IMG/VR virus record: IMGVR_UViG_3300026518_000007
Span: 1-64,000 of that record
DNA: 64,000 nucleotides
Reading direction: 5' to 3' (one strand)
From: a virus
This document shows positions 1-7,643 of the stretch, piece by piece. The notes under the pieces are model-generated. The model worked only from the letters and a program-made list of their open reading frames with translations, did not search any database and was not told the DNA's origin. Position 1 is the first letter of the stretch. The number at the start of each line of letters is the position of its first letter. Position numbers and translations under genes: made by a program.

Positions 1-1375
1 GTTCTACTAATAAATCTGCAAAACTAGCTAAGTTAGTCTCATTAAACTTACCTGCTCCTAACACAGCTCCCGTATTAGAATCTCTTATAACTAAACCAAT
101 GCTATCATTACTACCACCTAATGCATCTGATGTATCTAATCCTATAGATAGGAATCTATTATTTTTAATTTTATCTAACTCATTATTAGTAATATACCAT
201 CTTATAATATAACCATACTTAGATATAAACGGATTAAACTCATTCTTTCTAGATGCTTCTATAATTTTTAATAGGTTTTTAGGGATAGGAGATGATATAC
301 CACCAGCTACCCACTTATTAAGATAATCAGATTCAGCAGCCTCGCCTTCCGATAAAGCAACTCTAATACGTTTAGCTAACCATTCATCAGAGTATCCTAA
401 CTGCTGATGATTAAACTCTAAAAGAACTACTTCAAATTTAGCTGTATTTTTAGATATGATATTATTAAGTTCATCTTCATTTTTAGCATCATAAAATTTC
501 TCTGTCCATCTCACGGATGAGTTATAAACTTCATAAGCGAATCTACCTTCTTTAGTATTTAGTTTACCAGGTGTAGTAGTTAATATAGTGTAATAAGGAG
601 CATTCTGTTCTTTAGCTTGCTCACGTGCGGCTACTGTAGCTGATAAGACAATAGGTAATGTTATATCTATATTATAAAAATATGCAAATTCATCTATGAA
701 GACTTGAGCAGTTGTTAGACCACGTCCTAAGTTATCTGCTGCCTTTTTATCTTTTTGTGCTACAGATATAGTTAACTCATTACCTAACTCTTTAACAGTT
801 ATACGTTCTGTATTCTTAATGTCTTTCTTAGATAATACTTGTAGATATGATGGTAATAGTTCTATTACTTCTTTAATACCTACGGCTGTTTTAGTTCTAA
901 GCTTATCATCTTTTGTTAATACAGTTATCTTAGTATTAAAAGAAGCTAAATTTAAAAAAAATCCTAATAGTTCTGTAGCTGAAACTGTTTTACCAGTTTG
1001 TCTAGGTTGTATAAGATAAGATGTTATATGGTTAAATGCTAACCATAGTAAAGCTATATTAGCTCTATTAGCTCTAAACTGTACAGGGTTAGAACCGGCC
1101 GCCGCTGGTACTCTAGCTATCTCTCTAAAAAAATACCAAGGGTTAAGAGCTATCTCTGTTATTATCATAATCTTCTGTTCATCTGTTAAGTTTTCGTCAT
1201 ATGGGTCTACGCCTTGTAAATCAGGATTATATAAAGATAACATAAAAGTATGATTTTTAATACCCATTATCCTAAGTAATCCAGCTACCCGTAAGAATGA
1301 TTTATTAGAAGTTTTTAAATCTACTATAGCAGACATATTATCTTCTTTAACCCAATCCTCTAAAAATAAAATCAT
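1..1375 (-). CDS. terL: Terminase large subunit (TerL), 3' end cut by window edge
   Basis: The ATPase and nuclease motor that packages DNA into the prohead. I translated the minus strand from ATG at 1375-1373; 458 codons are open to the window edge, so the C-terminus is missing. A Walker A loop reads QPRQTGKT (residues 123-130), Walker B reads VFIDEFAYF, and TTTPGK follows as the coupling motif. The RNase H-fold nuclease domain begins near SIGLDTSDA, where the first catalytic Asp is expected. The segment NPWYFFREIARVP is typical of T4/phiKZ-type terminases. A ribosome site AAAGGA lies 7-8 bases upstream. The gene is divergent from the small-gene operon that starts at 1854. Confidence 0.93.
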   Translation of the reverse strand, partial: MILFLEDWVKEDNMSAIVDLKTSNKSFLRVAGLLRIMGIKNHTFMLSLYNPDLQGVDPYDENLTDEQKIMIITEIALNPWYFFREIARVPAAAGSNPVQFRANRANIALLWLAFNHITSYLIQPRQTGKTVSATELLGFFLNLASFNTKITVLTKDDKLRTKTAVGIKEVIELLPSYLQVLSKKDIKNTERITVKELGNELTISVAQKDKKAADNLGRGLTTAQVFIDEFAYFYNIDITLPIVLSATVAAREQAKEQNAPYYTILTTTPGKLNTKEGRFAYEVYNSSVRWTEKFYDAKNEDELNNIISKNTAKFEVVLLEFNHQQLGYSDEWLAKRIRVALSEGEAAESDYLNKWVAGGISSPIPKNLLKIIEASRKNEFNPFISKYGYIIRWYITNNELDKIKNNRFLSIGLDTSDALGGSNDSIGLVIRDSNTGAVLGAGKFNETNLASFADLLVE

Positions 1376-1853
1376 TAATATTTTCCTTTAATATAGTATA
1401 ATAATCAGTTTAATTAAAATCTATCTAAATGAATACTTTTTACAAAGATATGTTTCATATTGATTTAAATACGCGAATAGATAACCATAGGTCTAAAAAC
1501 TTCATTACTATAATGGACTGCGATACTATGTATATATCAGTGTCTTAGCTGGGATGCACCTTTCTTCACGAGCCTACCTGAACTATCCTGCAGTTAGTAG
1601 CTGTGGGGTAGATGGTATCTATACTAGCCTACACTAGTGAAAAGAGGGTAGAGTTGGTTCTAAAGGCTGAGTGAAACGAAGACTAACCAGTGGTGGGTGG
1701 CGGGAAGTTAAAAAAATGAAGAAGAATAAAGAATGAGTTAGTTAAGATGTTATATGGTTATGAATAATAATATCCATAATAATATAACTATATATTACTT
1801 ATATAGATACTTAGGTAGTATCATATATAATAAATTAAAATAAGGAGTTAAAG
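1376..1853. other. Noncoding divergent region with GC-rich structured core
   Basis: No gene is seen between terL and the next gene. Bases about 1430-1715 are much richer in G and C than the rest of the window. Stems include 1583-1611 (11 pairs with some G-T, loop TTAGTAG), 1623-1638 (ACTAG/CTAGT) and about 1653-1687 (GTTGGTT/GACTAAC). A G-run cluster GGTGGGTGGCGGG lies at 1692-1704. A partial copy of the phage promoter-like motif (TATATTACTTATATAG) lies near 1791-1806, upstream of the gene at 1854. The core could be a noncoding RNA; it carries no recognisable tRNA T-arm. Confidence 0.6.
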
Positions 1854-2201
1854 ATGGCGTATGAAGAAAAACATCTAACTGAGTTAATAGGTTCAATACT
1901 TTTAAATACTAACGCTAAAGTATTAAAGAAAAAACAGAAGATAAGATTAAAGATGAATAATGGTGATTTAAAAATAAGTTATAGACGTAAGTTTAATAAA
2001 TGTAAAGATACAGTTACTTTAGGAGATGTATTATATACTAAATTAAACTTTAATTCTACCTGTTATATAAGTAAGATTAAGATTAATTTAAAGAAAGAGA
2101 AATTTGAATTTAATTTTACTATTAAAGGCAGTAATGAGAAGTTAGAAGGTTATATACGTTTTAGTGCGTTGAACTACATTAGTGTAGAATTTGATTATTA
2201 A
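1854..2201 (+). CDS. Hypothetical protein, 115 aa
   Basis: Function not recognised. It is a small, basic, lysine-rich protein with alternating hydrophobic strand-like segments in its second half. A good AAGGAG site precedes the ATG. It is the first gene of the rightward run of small genes and follows the GC-rich noncoding region and a promoter-like motif. Confidence 0.8.
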   Translation: MAYEEKHLTELIGSILLNTNAKVLKKKQKIRLKMNNGDLKISYRRKFNKCKDTVTLGDVLYTKLNFNSTCYISKIKINLKKEKFEFNFTIKGSNEKLEGYIRFSALNYISVEFDY

Positions 2202-2216
2202 AAAAGGAAATTAAAA

Positions 2217-2600
2217 ATGGATGTAATTAGAGAAATGTTAAAAGAGTTAGATGGTTTTAGTGTAACAACTAAAAAAATAGTAGAAGCTAAAGATACTAAA
2301 GGTAAATTAGAGTTCTTTAGTATGGGTAATGTAAGTGTAACAACATTAATAAATATTATAGATGAAGAAGGTGATGTTGATGTAGCTGAAAAGTTAAAAG
2401 ACATACAGTGTGGGATATGGGAAAAAGCAAGACAGTATCCTAGTGATATGATAAGTAGACAAGGATGTTTAATGATAGATGAACTATTTAACATAGATAG
2501 TAATGTTTCAGAAACTACTAAAGTTAAAGAAGAAGCTAAAATAGTTATGAAAGAGTATGATGGTGTATTAAATATATCTTTAAAGTATGAAATAGTTTAA
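2217..2600 (+). CDS. Hypothetical protein, 127 aa
   Basis: Function not recognised. It is an acidic protein, probably mostly helical. AAGGAAATTAAAA precedes the ATG, and the gene lies 15 bases after its upstream neighbour, so the two are probably one transcript. The overlapping minus-strand open frame is a shadow. Confidence 0.8.
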   Translation: MDVIREMLKELDGFSVTTKKIVEAKDTKGKLEFFSMGNVSVTTLINIIDEEGDVDVAEKLKDIQCGIWEKARQYPSDMISRQGCLMIDELFNIDSNVSETTKVKEEAKIVMKEYDGVLNISLKYEIV

Positions 2601-2612
2601 GGAGGAGTAGAG

Positions 2613-3014
2613 ATGGCTATAACTGTTAATAAAAAACATATGACTGTTAGATTATATAGGGATGGTGGATTCATAGTTAAAAAATTTGATTTTAATAATG
2701 AGGATGATTATGAAAGAGCATATAAAGAAGCCAGGGAGTTCGAATTAAATTTAGAACTAGTTAGTGATAAGAGTAATACTGGTTATAGATATATAAGTTT
2801 AATACATAGAAGTGATGGTATGGTGTTATTGAAAGGTACTATCATACGAGACGGTTTGAAATATTGTAAATGCAGAACCATCAACGATGTATCTGATATA
2901 GATAGATATCTTCCTATGGTTGTTAAATACGTATGGGATAAGATAAGTGATGATATAAACATGGACATAGATGCGACTGAAGCTAAAAAGACATATGTAG
3001 GATATAAGATATGA
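2613..3014 (+). CDS. Hypothetical protein, paralogue of the gene at 3193
   Basis: 133 aa. It shares with the protein at 3193 an N-terminal V-R-L-x-x-D-G segment, then SNTGYRYISL (around residues 54-63) and a strand-like stretch ending in R-T-I-N. The SNTG-Y-x-x-(I/V)-S-L block resembles short DNA-binding beta domains of AP2/integrase-N type, but that is only a resemblance. GGAGG precedes the start. Its stop overlaps the start of the next gene (ATGA). Confidence 0.8.
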   Translation: MAITVNKKHMTVRLYRDGGFIVKKFDFNNEDDYERAYKEAREFELNLELVSDKSNTGYRYISLIHRSDGMVLLKGTIIRDGLKYCKCRTINDVSDIDRYLPMVVKYVWDKISDDINMDIDATEAKKTYVGYKI

Positions 3015-3178
3015 GATATGCATATGAGTGTAATAATGAAAAATGTGATATGAAAAAAATAACCATAGAGAAACCTATGAGTGAAAGTGGAAGAATAGAA
3101 TACTGTAGCAAATGTAAACATGTCTTAAGTAGAGTATATAGTTTAGGGATATCTACTGGAGACGGATTTAAGTCTTAA
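3011..3178 (+). CDS. Small FmdB-like zinc-ribbon protein, 55 aa
   Basis: A short frame starting at ATG 3011-3013 and overlapping the previous stop. It begins MRYAYECNN and carries two cysteine pairs, C7-N-N-E-K-C12 and C-x-x-C (YCSKCKH, near residues 32-35), then a hydrophobic end. This is the layout of FmdB-type putative regulatory zinc ribbons, in which the N-terminal Y-x-x-x-C leads a CxxC...CxxC knuckle; here the first spacing is four residues rather than two. Role unknown; it may bind nucleic acid or act in transcription. Confidence 0.6.
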   Translation: MRYAYECNNEKCDMKKITIEKPMSESGRIEYCSKCKHVLSRVYSLGISTGDGFKS

Positions 3179-3192
3179 TAAGGAAATTAGAT

Positions 3193-3783
3193 ATGATAAT
3201 ATATAATAAAAATAGTGTAGTAGTTAGATTAAGAAAAGATGGCGAATTAATAACTACTAAATTTAAATATAAAACAAGTGATGAAGAAGAGGTAGCTAGG
3301 GTTAATGAAAAAGCTAAAGAGTATCATGATGAACTATATATAACTAGTAACAATAGTAATACCGGTTATAGACATGTTAGTTTACTTAAAAGTAAAAAAG
3401 GCCAGGTTAGGTTAAGTGGAAGTGTCGTAAAGAACGGTGAACAGTATATAATAACCAGAACCATTAATTATATTTCAGAGTACAGAACTACGTTAAAAGA
3501 AGTTTTAGAATACGTTTGTAAAATCCTTAACATGAAAATACCTATCACTATAGAGTGTGGGAAAGGCATTAAGACACTAAAAGGATTTGGAATTATTGAT
3601 GAGAAACTATATGTATATAGCTTAAACTATACTATGGTAAAAGATGACTATACGGTTATAGTAATCGCCAGTAATGAATATGAAGCATATACATTAACAG
3701 GTTTAGTAGCAGGGAAAATGAGTAGAATAGGTATAGCTGATGATGACCAGAAGGCTGGTGTATTAGGTATATTTAAAAAATAG
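3193..3783 (+). CDS. Hypothetical protein, longer paralogue of the gene at 2613
   Basis: 196 aa. The first 100 residues match the neighbour at 2613 in order: V-V-V-R-L-x-x-D-G, SNTGYRHVSL near residues 56-65, then T-R-T-I-N. A second domain (about residues 110-196) is unique to this copy. Tandem duplication with divergence is the simplest reading. AAGGAAATTAGAT precedes the ATG. Confidence 0.8.
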   Translation: MIIYNKNSVVVRLRKDGELITTKFKYKTSDEEEVARVNEKAKEYHDELYITSNNSNTGYRHVSLLKSKKGQVRLSGSVVKNGEQYIITRTINYISEYRTTLKEVLEYVCKILNMKIPITIECGKGIKTLKGFGIIDEKLYVYSLNYTMVKDDYTVIVIASNEYEAYTLTGLVAGKMSRIGIADDDQKAGVLGIFKK

Positions 3784-3800
3784 TATATAAGGAAAAGAAA

Positions 3801-4199
3801 ATGATATATGATAATGTAATTAAATTCATACAGGAAATGAAAGAGTATAGTTTTAAAACTACTGATTTAGCAGAAAGAACTGTAGTGGATAATGAGTTAG
3901 TTTACAAAATTAAAAATAATGTTAACCCAGGCGGTATAGCTATATTTGATTTAGATGAACATGAAGATGGTTATAGTTTAATGGAATTGATATCATTAAT
4001 ATATATGAATGTTGTTAAAGATACTAATGAAGATAATAATTTCATTAGAGATATTAAACGCCTAGATGAGATGGTGAAAAAATATATCCCAATAACATTT
4101 AATGTAGATGAACATACTGCTGTTAAACCATTATGTACTGTTAATATAGTACCTAAAGATGATAGATGTCGTATCGATATAGAGTTCGATGAAAATTAA
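3801..4199 (+). CDS. Hypothetical protein, 132 aa
   Basis: Function not recognised. It is an acidic protein with AAGGAAAAGAAA before the ATG. It is the last gene of the run 1854-4199 and is closed by the terminator at 4206-4245. Confidence 0.8.
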   Translation: MIYDNVIKFIQEMKEYSFKTTDLAERTVVDNELVYKIKNNVNPGGIAIFDLDEHEDGYSLMELISLIYMNVVKDTNEDNNFIRDIKRLDEMVKKYIPITFNVDEHTAVKPLCTVNIVPKDDRCRIDIEFDEN

Positions 4200-4205
4200 A
4201 TAAAA

Positions 4206-4245
4206 ACTATGCCTATTAACTTAGGTATAGTATTCTTTTTTTTTT
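4206..4245 (+). terminator. Intrinsic terminator
   Basis: The stem ACTATgCCTA/TAGGtATAGT (4206-4231) is followed by a run of about ten T. Confidence 0.85.
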
Positions 4246-4277
4246 GTATGAATGTTATTAAATAAGGATTTTTAAAA

Positions 4278-4895
4278 ATGAGTAATAAATATAGTATAAC
4301 GACATATAGAAATTTAATTAAAGAAGATATATATTTAAAAGGTATAATCGATATAGGCTATAGTTTTAAATATAAAGGACCTGTATATGTATGGGCTAAA
4401 TTAACTAAGAAAAAAATTAATAATAATAATATTAAAAAAAGACCTTGTTTCTATAGTGATAAAAGAATACCTAAACAGTATAGAAGTTATGTTAGCGATT
4501 ATTTAAATAGTGGTTATGATAGAGGACATTTAATAAGTGATGCCTCTTTCGATAATAATAAAGAGAATTTAAAAGCAGTATATAAGTTAAGTAATATAGT
4601 ACCACAGACACCATATCTTAATAGATATGTATGGAAAGGTATAGAACGTTATAGCAGATATGTCACTAATGTTTTAGGATATACCTATGTGATGAATATA
4701 CTAATATATAAAGATGGTAAGATAGGTAATGGCATAGGCGTACCATACATCATGTTTAAGTTAATAATGAATAACAAACATAAGTTTTTAAAGGTATTTA
4801 GAGTTAGACAGGATAATATTACTAAAGGTTTAAAATATTACTTGTCCGATATAGATAGACTTAAAAAAGATATTAAAAAATATAACCAAGGATGA
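4278..4895 (+). CDS. DNA/RNA non-specific endonuclease (NucA/EndoG type)
   Basis: 205 aa. It carries the family signature DRGH at residues 81-84, with His84 the expected general base, and a downstream NIVPQTPYLN block (residues 106-115) that supplies the metal-binding Asn, then W near 119. These enzymes cut single- and double-stranded DNA and RNA with Mg. No signal peptide is visible, so it probably acts in the cytoplasm. In a nucleus-forming phage, a free cytoplasmic nuclease could degrade host DNA while phage DNA stays shielded; that role is inference. AAGGATTTTTAAAA precedes the ATG. Confidence 0.85.
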   Translation: MSNKYSITTYRNLIKEDIYLKGIIDIGYSFKYKGPVYVWAKLTKKKINNNNIKKRPCFYSDKRIPKQYRSYVSDYLNSGYDRGHLISDASFDNNKENLKAVYKLSNIVPQTPYLNRYVWKGIERYSRYVTNVLGYTYVMNILIYKDGKIGNGIGVPYIMFKLIMNNKHKFLKVFRVRQDNITKGLKYYLSDIDRLKKDIKKYNQG

Positions 4896-4899
4896 AATA

Positions 4900-5112
4900 A
4901 TGAAATGGATAGAGCTTACTAAAGAGAAATCTGATAATATCGAAAGATATGAGAAAGGTATGGTGGTTGGTAATAACGTTATACTACATATAGAGACTAA
5001 ATTTAGTACAGTACAGGGAATTAGTATAACTTCTACTACTACAGTTATACCCGATGTTACTATAGTATTAAATAGTGGTAAATATAATATAATACCTAAA
5101 GAAGAGATATGA
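4900..5112 (+). CDS. Hypothetical protein, 70 aa
   Basis: Function not recognised. It is a small beta-rich protein. The ribosome site AAGG lies inside the end of the nuclease gene four bases upstream, and the stop overlaps the next start (ATGA), so translation of the three genes is probably coupled. Confidence 0.75.
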   Translation: MKWIELTKEKSDNIERYEKGMVVGNNVILHIETKFSTVQGISITSTTTVIPDVTIVLNSGKYNIIPKEEI

Positions 5113-5723
5113 AAATATTATTCTTAGATGTAGATGGCGTACTTAACATCATGAGTAGTAGTTATTATACATATGCACACGGTATTAAACTAGAAGACCA
5201 TCTCATACGTAGGTTAGAATTTATTTTTGAAAGAGTATCTAATTTATATATAGTTATAAGTAGTAGTTGGCGAACTGATGAGTTAATGTGTGAATTAGAA
5301 AAACATAATTTCAAATATTTAACAAAAATAATAGATAGAACATCTAGAGAAAAACAATATAGAGGCGAGCAGATATATGACTATATAGTTAATAATGACT
5401 TAATAGAAAATATGTGTATTTTAGAAGATGAACCGGATGATATTTGTGGGACTAGATGTAATAAAATAGATAAAGAATTTGTTGTTAGAGTTAATATGGA
5501 GGTCGGGTTAAGTCATACTGATACTATTAAAGCTATACATATCCTAAATGAGATAGATGATAATAGAGATGGGATGGATGTTAAGTATACTAATATAGGC
5601 TATGATACTTACATTAGTAAAGGATATAGACCACAAGTCATATATGACCCCATTAAAGATAACGGTAAGTGGAAATATATGAGACTAGATAATAAGAATA
5701 TGATTTTACACTTACATAACTAA
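5109..5723 (+). CDS. HAD-superfamily phosphatase-like protein
   Basis: 204 aa. It begins with HAD motif I, FLDVDGVLN, with Asp7 as likely nucleophile and Asp9 as acid. ISSSWR (about residues 50-55) is the motif II region, and ILEDEPDDI (about 104-112) is the acidic motif IV region. The SSSWR plus EDEPDD arrangement resembles the HAD domain found in RNA-repair (Swiss-Army-Knife) phage proteins. A polynucleotide 3'-phosphatase role is possible but not shown. The C-terminal 80 residues have no recognised domain. Confidence 0.75.
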   Translation: MKILFLDVDGVLNIMSSSYYTYAHGIKLEDHLIRRLEFIFERVSNLYIVISSSWRTDELMCELEKHNFKYLTKIIDRTSREKQYRGEQIYDYIVNNDLIENMCILEDEPDDICGTRCNKIDKEFVVRVNMEVGLSHTDTIKAIHILNEIDDNRDGMDVKYTNIGYDTYISKGYRPQVIYDPIKDNGKWKYMRLDNKNMILHLHN

Positions 5724-5744
5724 AATTAAATTAAGGAGTCTTTA

Positions 5745-6041
5745 ATGTGTAATATAGAAACTGATATGAAAACATTAAAAGATAAGATTAAAACATACAA
5801 TGGTGATAGTTTAATATATATTACTATTAATGAAGATTTTGAGGCTAATATAATTTCTTTAGAGATATCCATAGGGTATTTAACATATGAACTTAAATGT
5901 AATAATGGTTATGAATATAATAATGGTACTAGTGAAAATTTGATTAAAGAGATAACTAAACTTTTAAAAGAACAAAATATTAAATTTAAAAAGAAAAGAA
6001 ATCTCATAACTACTAAAGAAGATGATATATTCATTTTTTAA
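5745..6041 (+). CDS. Hypothetical protein, 98 aa
   Basis: Function not recognised. The N-terminus is acidic and the C-terminus ends in a lysine-rich patch (KFKKKRN). AAGGAG precedes the ATG with ordinary spacing. Confidence 0.75.
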   Translation: MCNIETDMKTLKDKIKTYNGDSLIYITINEDFEANIISLEISIGYLTYELKCNNGYEYNNGTSENLIKEITKLLKEQNIKFKKKRNLITTKEDDIFIF

Positions 6042-6085
6042 TAATATGCATATACTGAAAATATAATAAAAAAAGGAAATCTGAT

Positions 6086-6448
6086 ATGAGATACGTTAAA
6101 GATAAGGTAAATAAAATAGATGCTGTTATAGCTGATTTAAAAAATATTCAGGTATGGCATATTGAAAATGGTAAAGAGAAAAATCCTCTTATTAAATTTA
6201 ATATAGAATACGCTTCTTCTTTAAGAGAGTATTTGTTAACAGGTACAGTTAAAAGTCACTTAGGTAGATTAGGCGGTACTTATAAGTTTAAAAATGATGT
6301 AGAGCGCTATTATCTAATAGAAGATAGTGATAAGCGAAGTGTTAGAAGTTTCGTTAGAAAGATGAACCATATTGCTTTTGATAATTTCAGAGATATGGAC
6401 AGATTTAGAACATTGACAGTTAGAAGTATCGATACGTTTGATAAGTAG
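6086..6448 (+). CDS. Hypothetical protein, 120 aa
   Basis: Function not recognised. It is a basic protein, with R/K-rich helices in its second half. AAAAGGAAATCTGAT precedes the ATG. The terminator at 6447-6486 overlaps the stop codon and closes the unit. Confidence 0.78.
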   Translation: MRYVKDKVNKIDAVIADLKNIQVWHIENGKEKNPLIKFNIEYASSLREYLLTGTVKSHLGRLGGTYKFKNDVERYYLIEDSDKRSVRSFVRKMNHIAFDNFRDMDRFRTLTVRSIDTFDK

Positions 6449-6486
6449 TTAGTAGCTAACGCTACTAACTATGCTTCTTCTTTTTT
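6447..6486 (+). terminator. Intrinsic terminator
   Basis: The perfect 9-bp stem AGTTAGTAG/CTACTAACT is followed by CTTCTTCTTTTTT. Confidence 0.8.
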
Positions 6487-6593
6487 ACCAGTATATAGTT
6501 AATATGTAATTATACTTAAGGAAGTTTTAATACATAGCGGAATTTAATTTCATAGGTTTAACTTAATTGAAAATTTAATATAAGGATATGAAT

Positions 6594-7136
6594 ATGTGGG
6601 CCTACACTTTTAGTAAAATGAATGATGAGGATGAAGTTAAAGGGAGCTTAAGATTACAGATACCTGATGTAAATTTCTTTTTACAATATATAGATAAAGC
6701 TAGTATCATGGATGTACTTACATTTAACGTATACGGTAAAAAGAGCGTAATAGAACTATATAATACTATAGTTAATAACGCTGAATCTAGACATGCGCAA
6801 ATCGCTTTTAGACATGAACATGAGACTAAGCTCTTAAAAGATGATTTAAGAAAGCTTGAAGAGGAGTTAGAAAATTCTTTAGACTCGGTAAAAGCTGAAG
6901 AAGAAAAACGGGATGAGATGCGGGATATTGTTTTAAGCAAAGTAGATACTATAGATGCCTTAACTGCTAAGTTAGAAGATGCTAATGAAATGATTAAAAA
7001 ACTAACTGCTGAGAATTCCGAACTTAAAAAGAAGTTAAAAGATAATTCTAAAGTAGTTACTAAAAAAACTGTTAAAGTAAAACCCAGCAAGTTTAATACT
7101 ACAACTGTACCGTCTAAGAGTACCGCTAAAATATAA
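6594..7136 (+). CDS. Coiled-coil protein, possibly truncated before a helix-turn-helix tail
   Basis: About 180 aa. Residues 55-150 form a long charged heptad-like coiled coil (repeated L/E/K), and the tail is basic (VTKKTVKVKPSKF). I place the start at ATG 6594, because the AAGG ribosome site is only two bases from the other ATG at 6588. The first stop is TAA at 7134-7136, but the same frame continues for 58 codons and reads as a clean helix-turn-helix segment (next entry). The gene may be interrupted, or its product may be extended by readthrough. Confidence 0.7.
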   Translation: MWAYTFSKMNDEDEVKGSLRLQIPDVNFFLQYIDKASIMDVLTFNVYGKKSVIELYNTIVNNAESRHAQIAFRHEHETKLLKDDLRKLEEELENSLDSVKAEEEKRDEMRDIVLSKVDTIDALTAKLEDANEMIKKLTAENSELKKKLKDNSKVVTKKTVKVKPSKFNTTTVPSKSTAKI

Positions 7137-7313
7137 ACTAAAAAGATAGGTGTTAGAAAATTAAGTAATAGAGAAGTATTAGCTATACGTAAAGAATTAA
7201 ATAAAGATAAGCTTAAACGTATGAGTAGAAAAGATTTAGCATCTAAATATAAAATATCACTAGGTACGCTATCTAGAATAGCTAATAGAGTTACCTATAA
7301 GAATGTTAAATAA
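7137..7313 (+). pseudogene. In-frame helix-turn-helix extension lacking its own start
   Basis: It follows directly, in frame, after the TAA of the coiled-coil gene. The translation contains KLSNREVLAIRKEL, then SRKDLASKYKISLGTLSRI, a standard sequence-specific HTH with the turn at Y-K-I-S, then N-R-V-T-Y-K-N-V, and ends in TAA. The only in-frame ATG (near 7221) would give about 30 residues and has no clear ribosome site. Either one nonsense mutation or sequencing error splits a coiled-coil/HTH protein, or readthrough makes two forms. Confidence 0.55.
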
Positions 7314-7335
7314 TTATTTCTAAATTATTTTATAG

Positions 7336-7351
7336 ATATATTATTAATATG
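7336..7351 (+). promoter_or_regulatory. Phage promoter-like motif ATATATTATTAATATG
   Basis: An exact match to the recurring motif seen upstream of chmA and other genes. It lies just before the structured RNA region 7351-7575. Confidence 0.6.
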
Positions 7352-7575
7352 AGATAATACATCTCCTAAGTTTAGATATACTTAGTAACGTGTTCCAATG
7401 CGTATTAAAAAATCTACCTCCTCAGTTATGTTTAACTGGATTTTGATACTACCTCACTGTTATAGGAACTTATGCGACGGCTAAGTAACCTATAGCAACA
7501 TGTACGACAAAGCATGTCGTATAATATTCTACCGATATATATTAAAATATAAATATGTCGGTAGTTTTTTTTTTT
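7351..7575 (+). ncRNA. Candidate free-standing structured small RNA
   Basis: About 225 bases with no open frame, bounded by a promoter-like motif and a strong terminator. Six successive hairpins can be drawn: GAGAT/ATCTC (7351-7365), CTAAGT/ACTTAG (7366-7385), CAGTTA/TAACTG (7423-7438), a two-part stem TGTT-ATAGG-ACTTA / TAAGT-CCTAT-AACA (7458-7500), a perfect 7-bp TACGACA/TGTCGTA (7503-7521), and the terminator stem CTACCGA/TCGGTAG (7529-7564) with 11 T. It matches no RNA family I recognise. Confidence 0.6.
7529..7575 (+). terminator. Intrinsic terminator of the candidate RNA
   Basis: CTACCGA/TCGGTAG encloses an AT-rich loop and is followed by 11 T. Confidence 0.85.
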
Positions 7576-7577
7576 CT

Positions 7578-7627
7578 ATATCTAAGGTATATCTACTTTG
7601 GTAGGTATACTTCAGATATTTTTTTTT
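7578..7627 (+). terminator. Second terminator-like hairpin, directly before a gene start
   Basis: The stem ATATCT-AGGTATA-CTAC / GTAG-TATACTT-AGATAT, with small bulges and loop TTTG, is followed by about nine T. It ends only about 16 bases before the ATG at 7644, so it could be a backup terminator or an attenuator controlling the SLOG gene. Confidence 0.7.
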
Positions 7628-7643
7628 AATAAGGACATGAGTT

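Noticed and set aside
1480-1715. tRNA or tmRNA
   Set aside because: No T-arm GTTCRANYC, acceptor pairing or CCA end could be found.
2198-2494. Minus-strand open frame of 98 codons
   Set aside because: Shadow of the plus-strand gene at 2217, with no ribosome site and biased low-complexity translation.
6602-7090. Minus-strand open frame of 162 codons
   Set aside because: Mirror of the coiled-coil gene; serine/leucine-rich artefact of A-rich codons.
7134-7136. Reassigned stop codon (alternative genetic code)
   Set aside because: TAA, TAG and TGA all end normal genes throughout the window, so the standard bacterial code applies.
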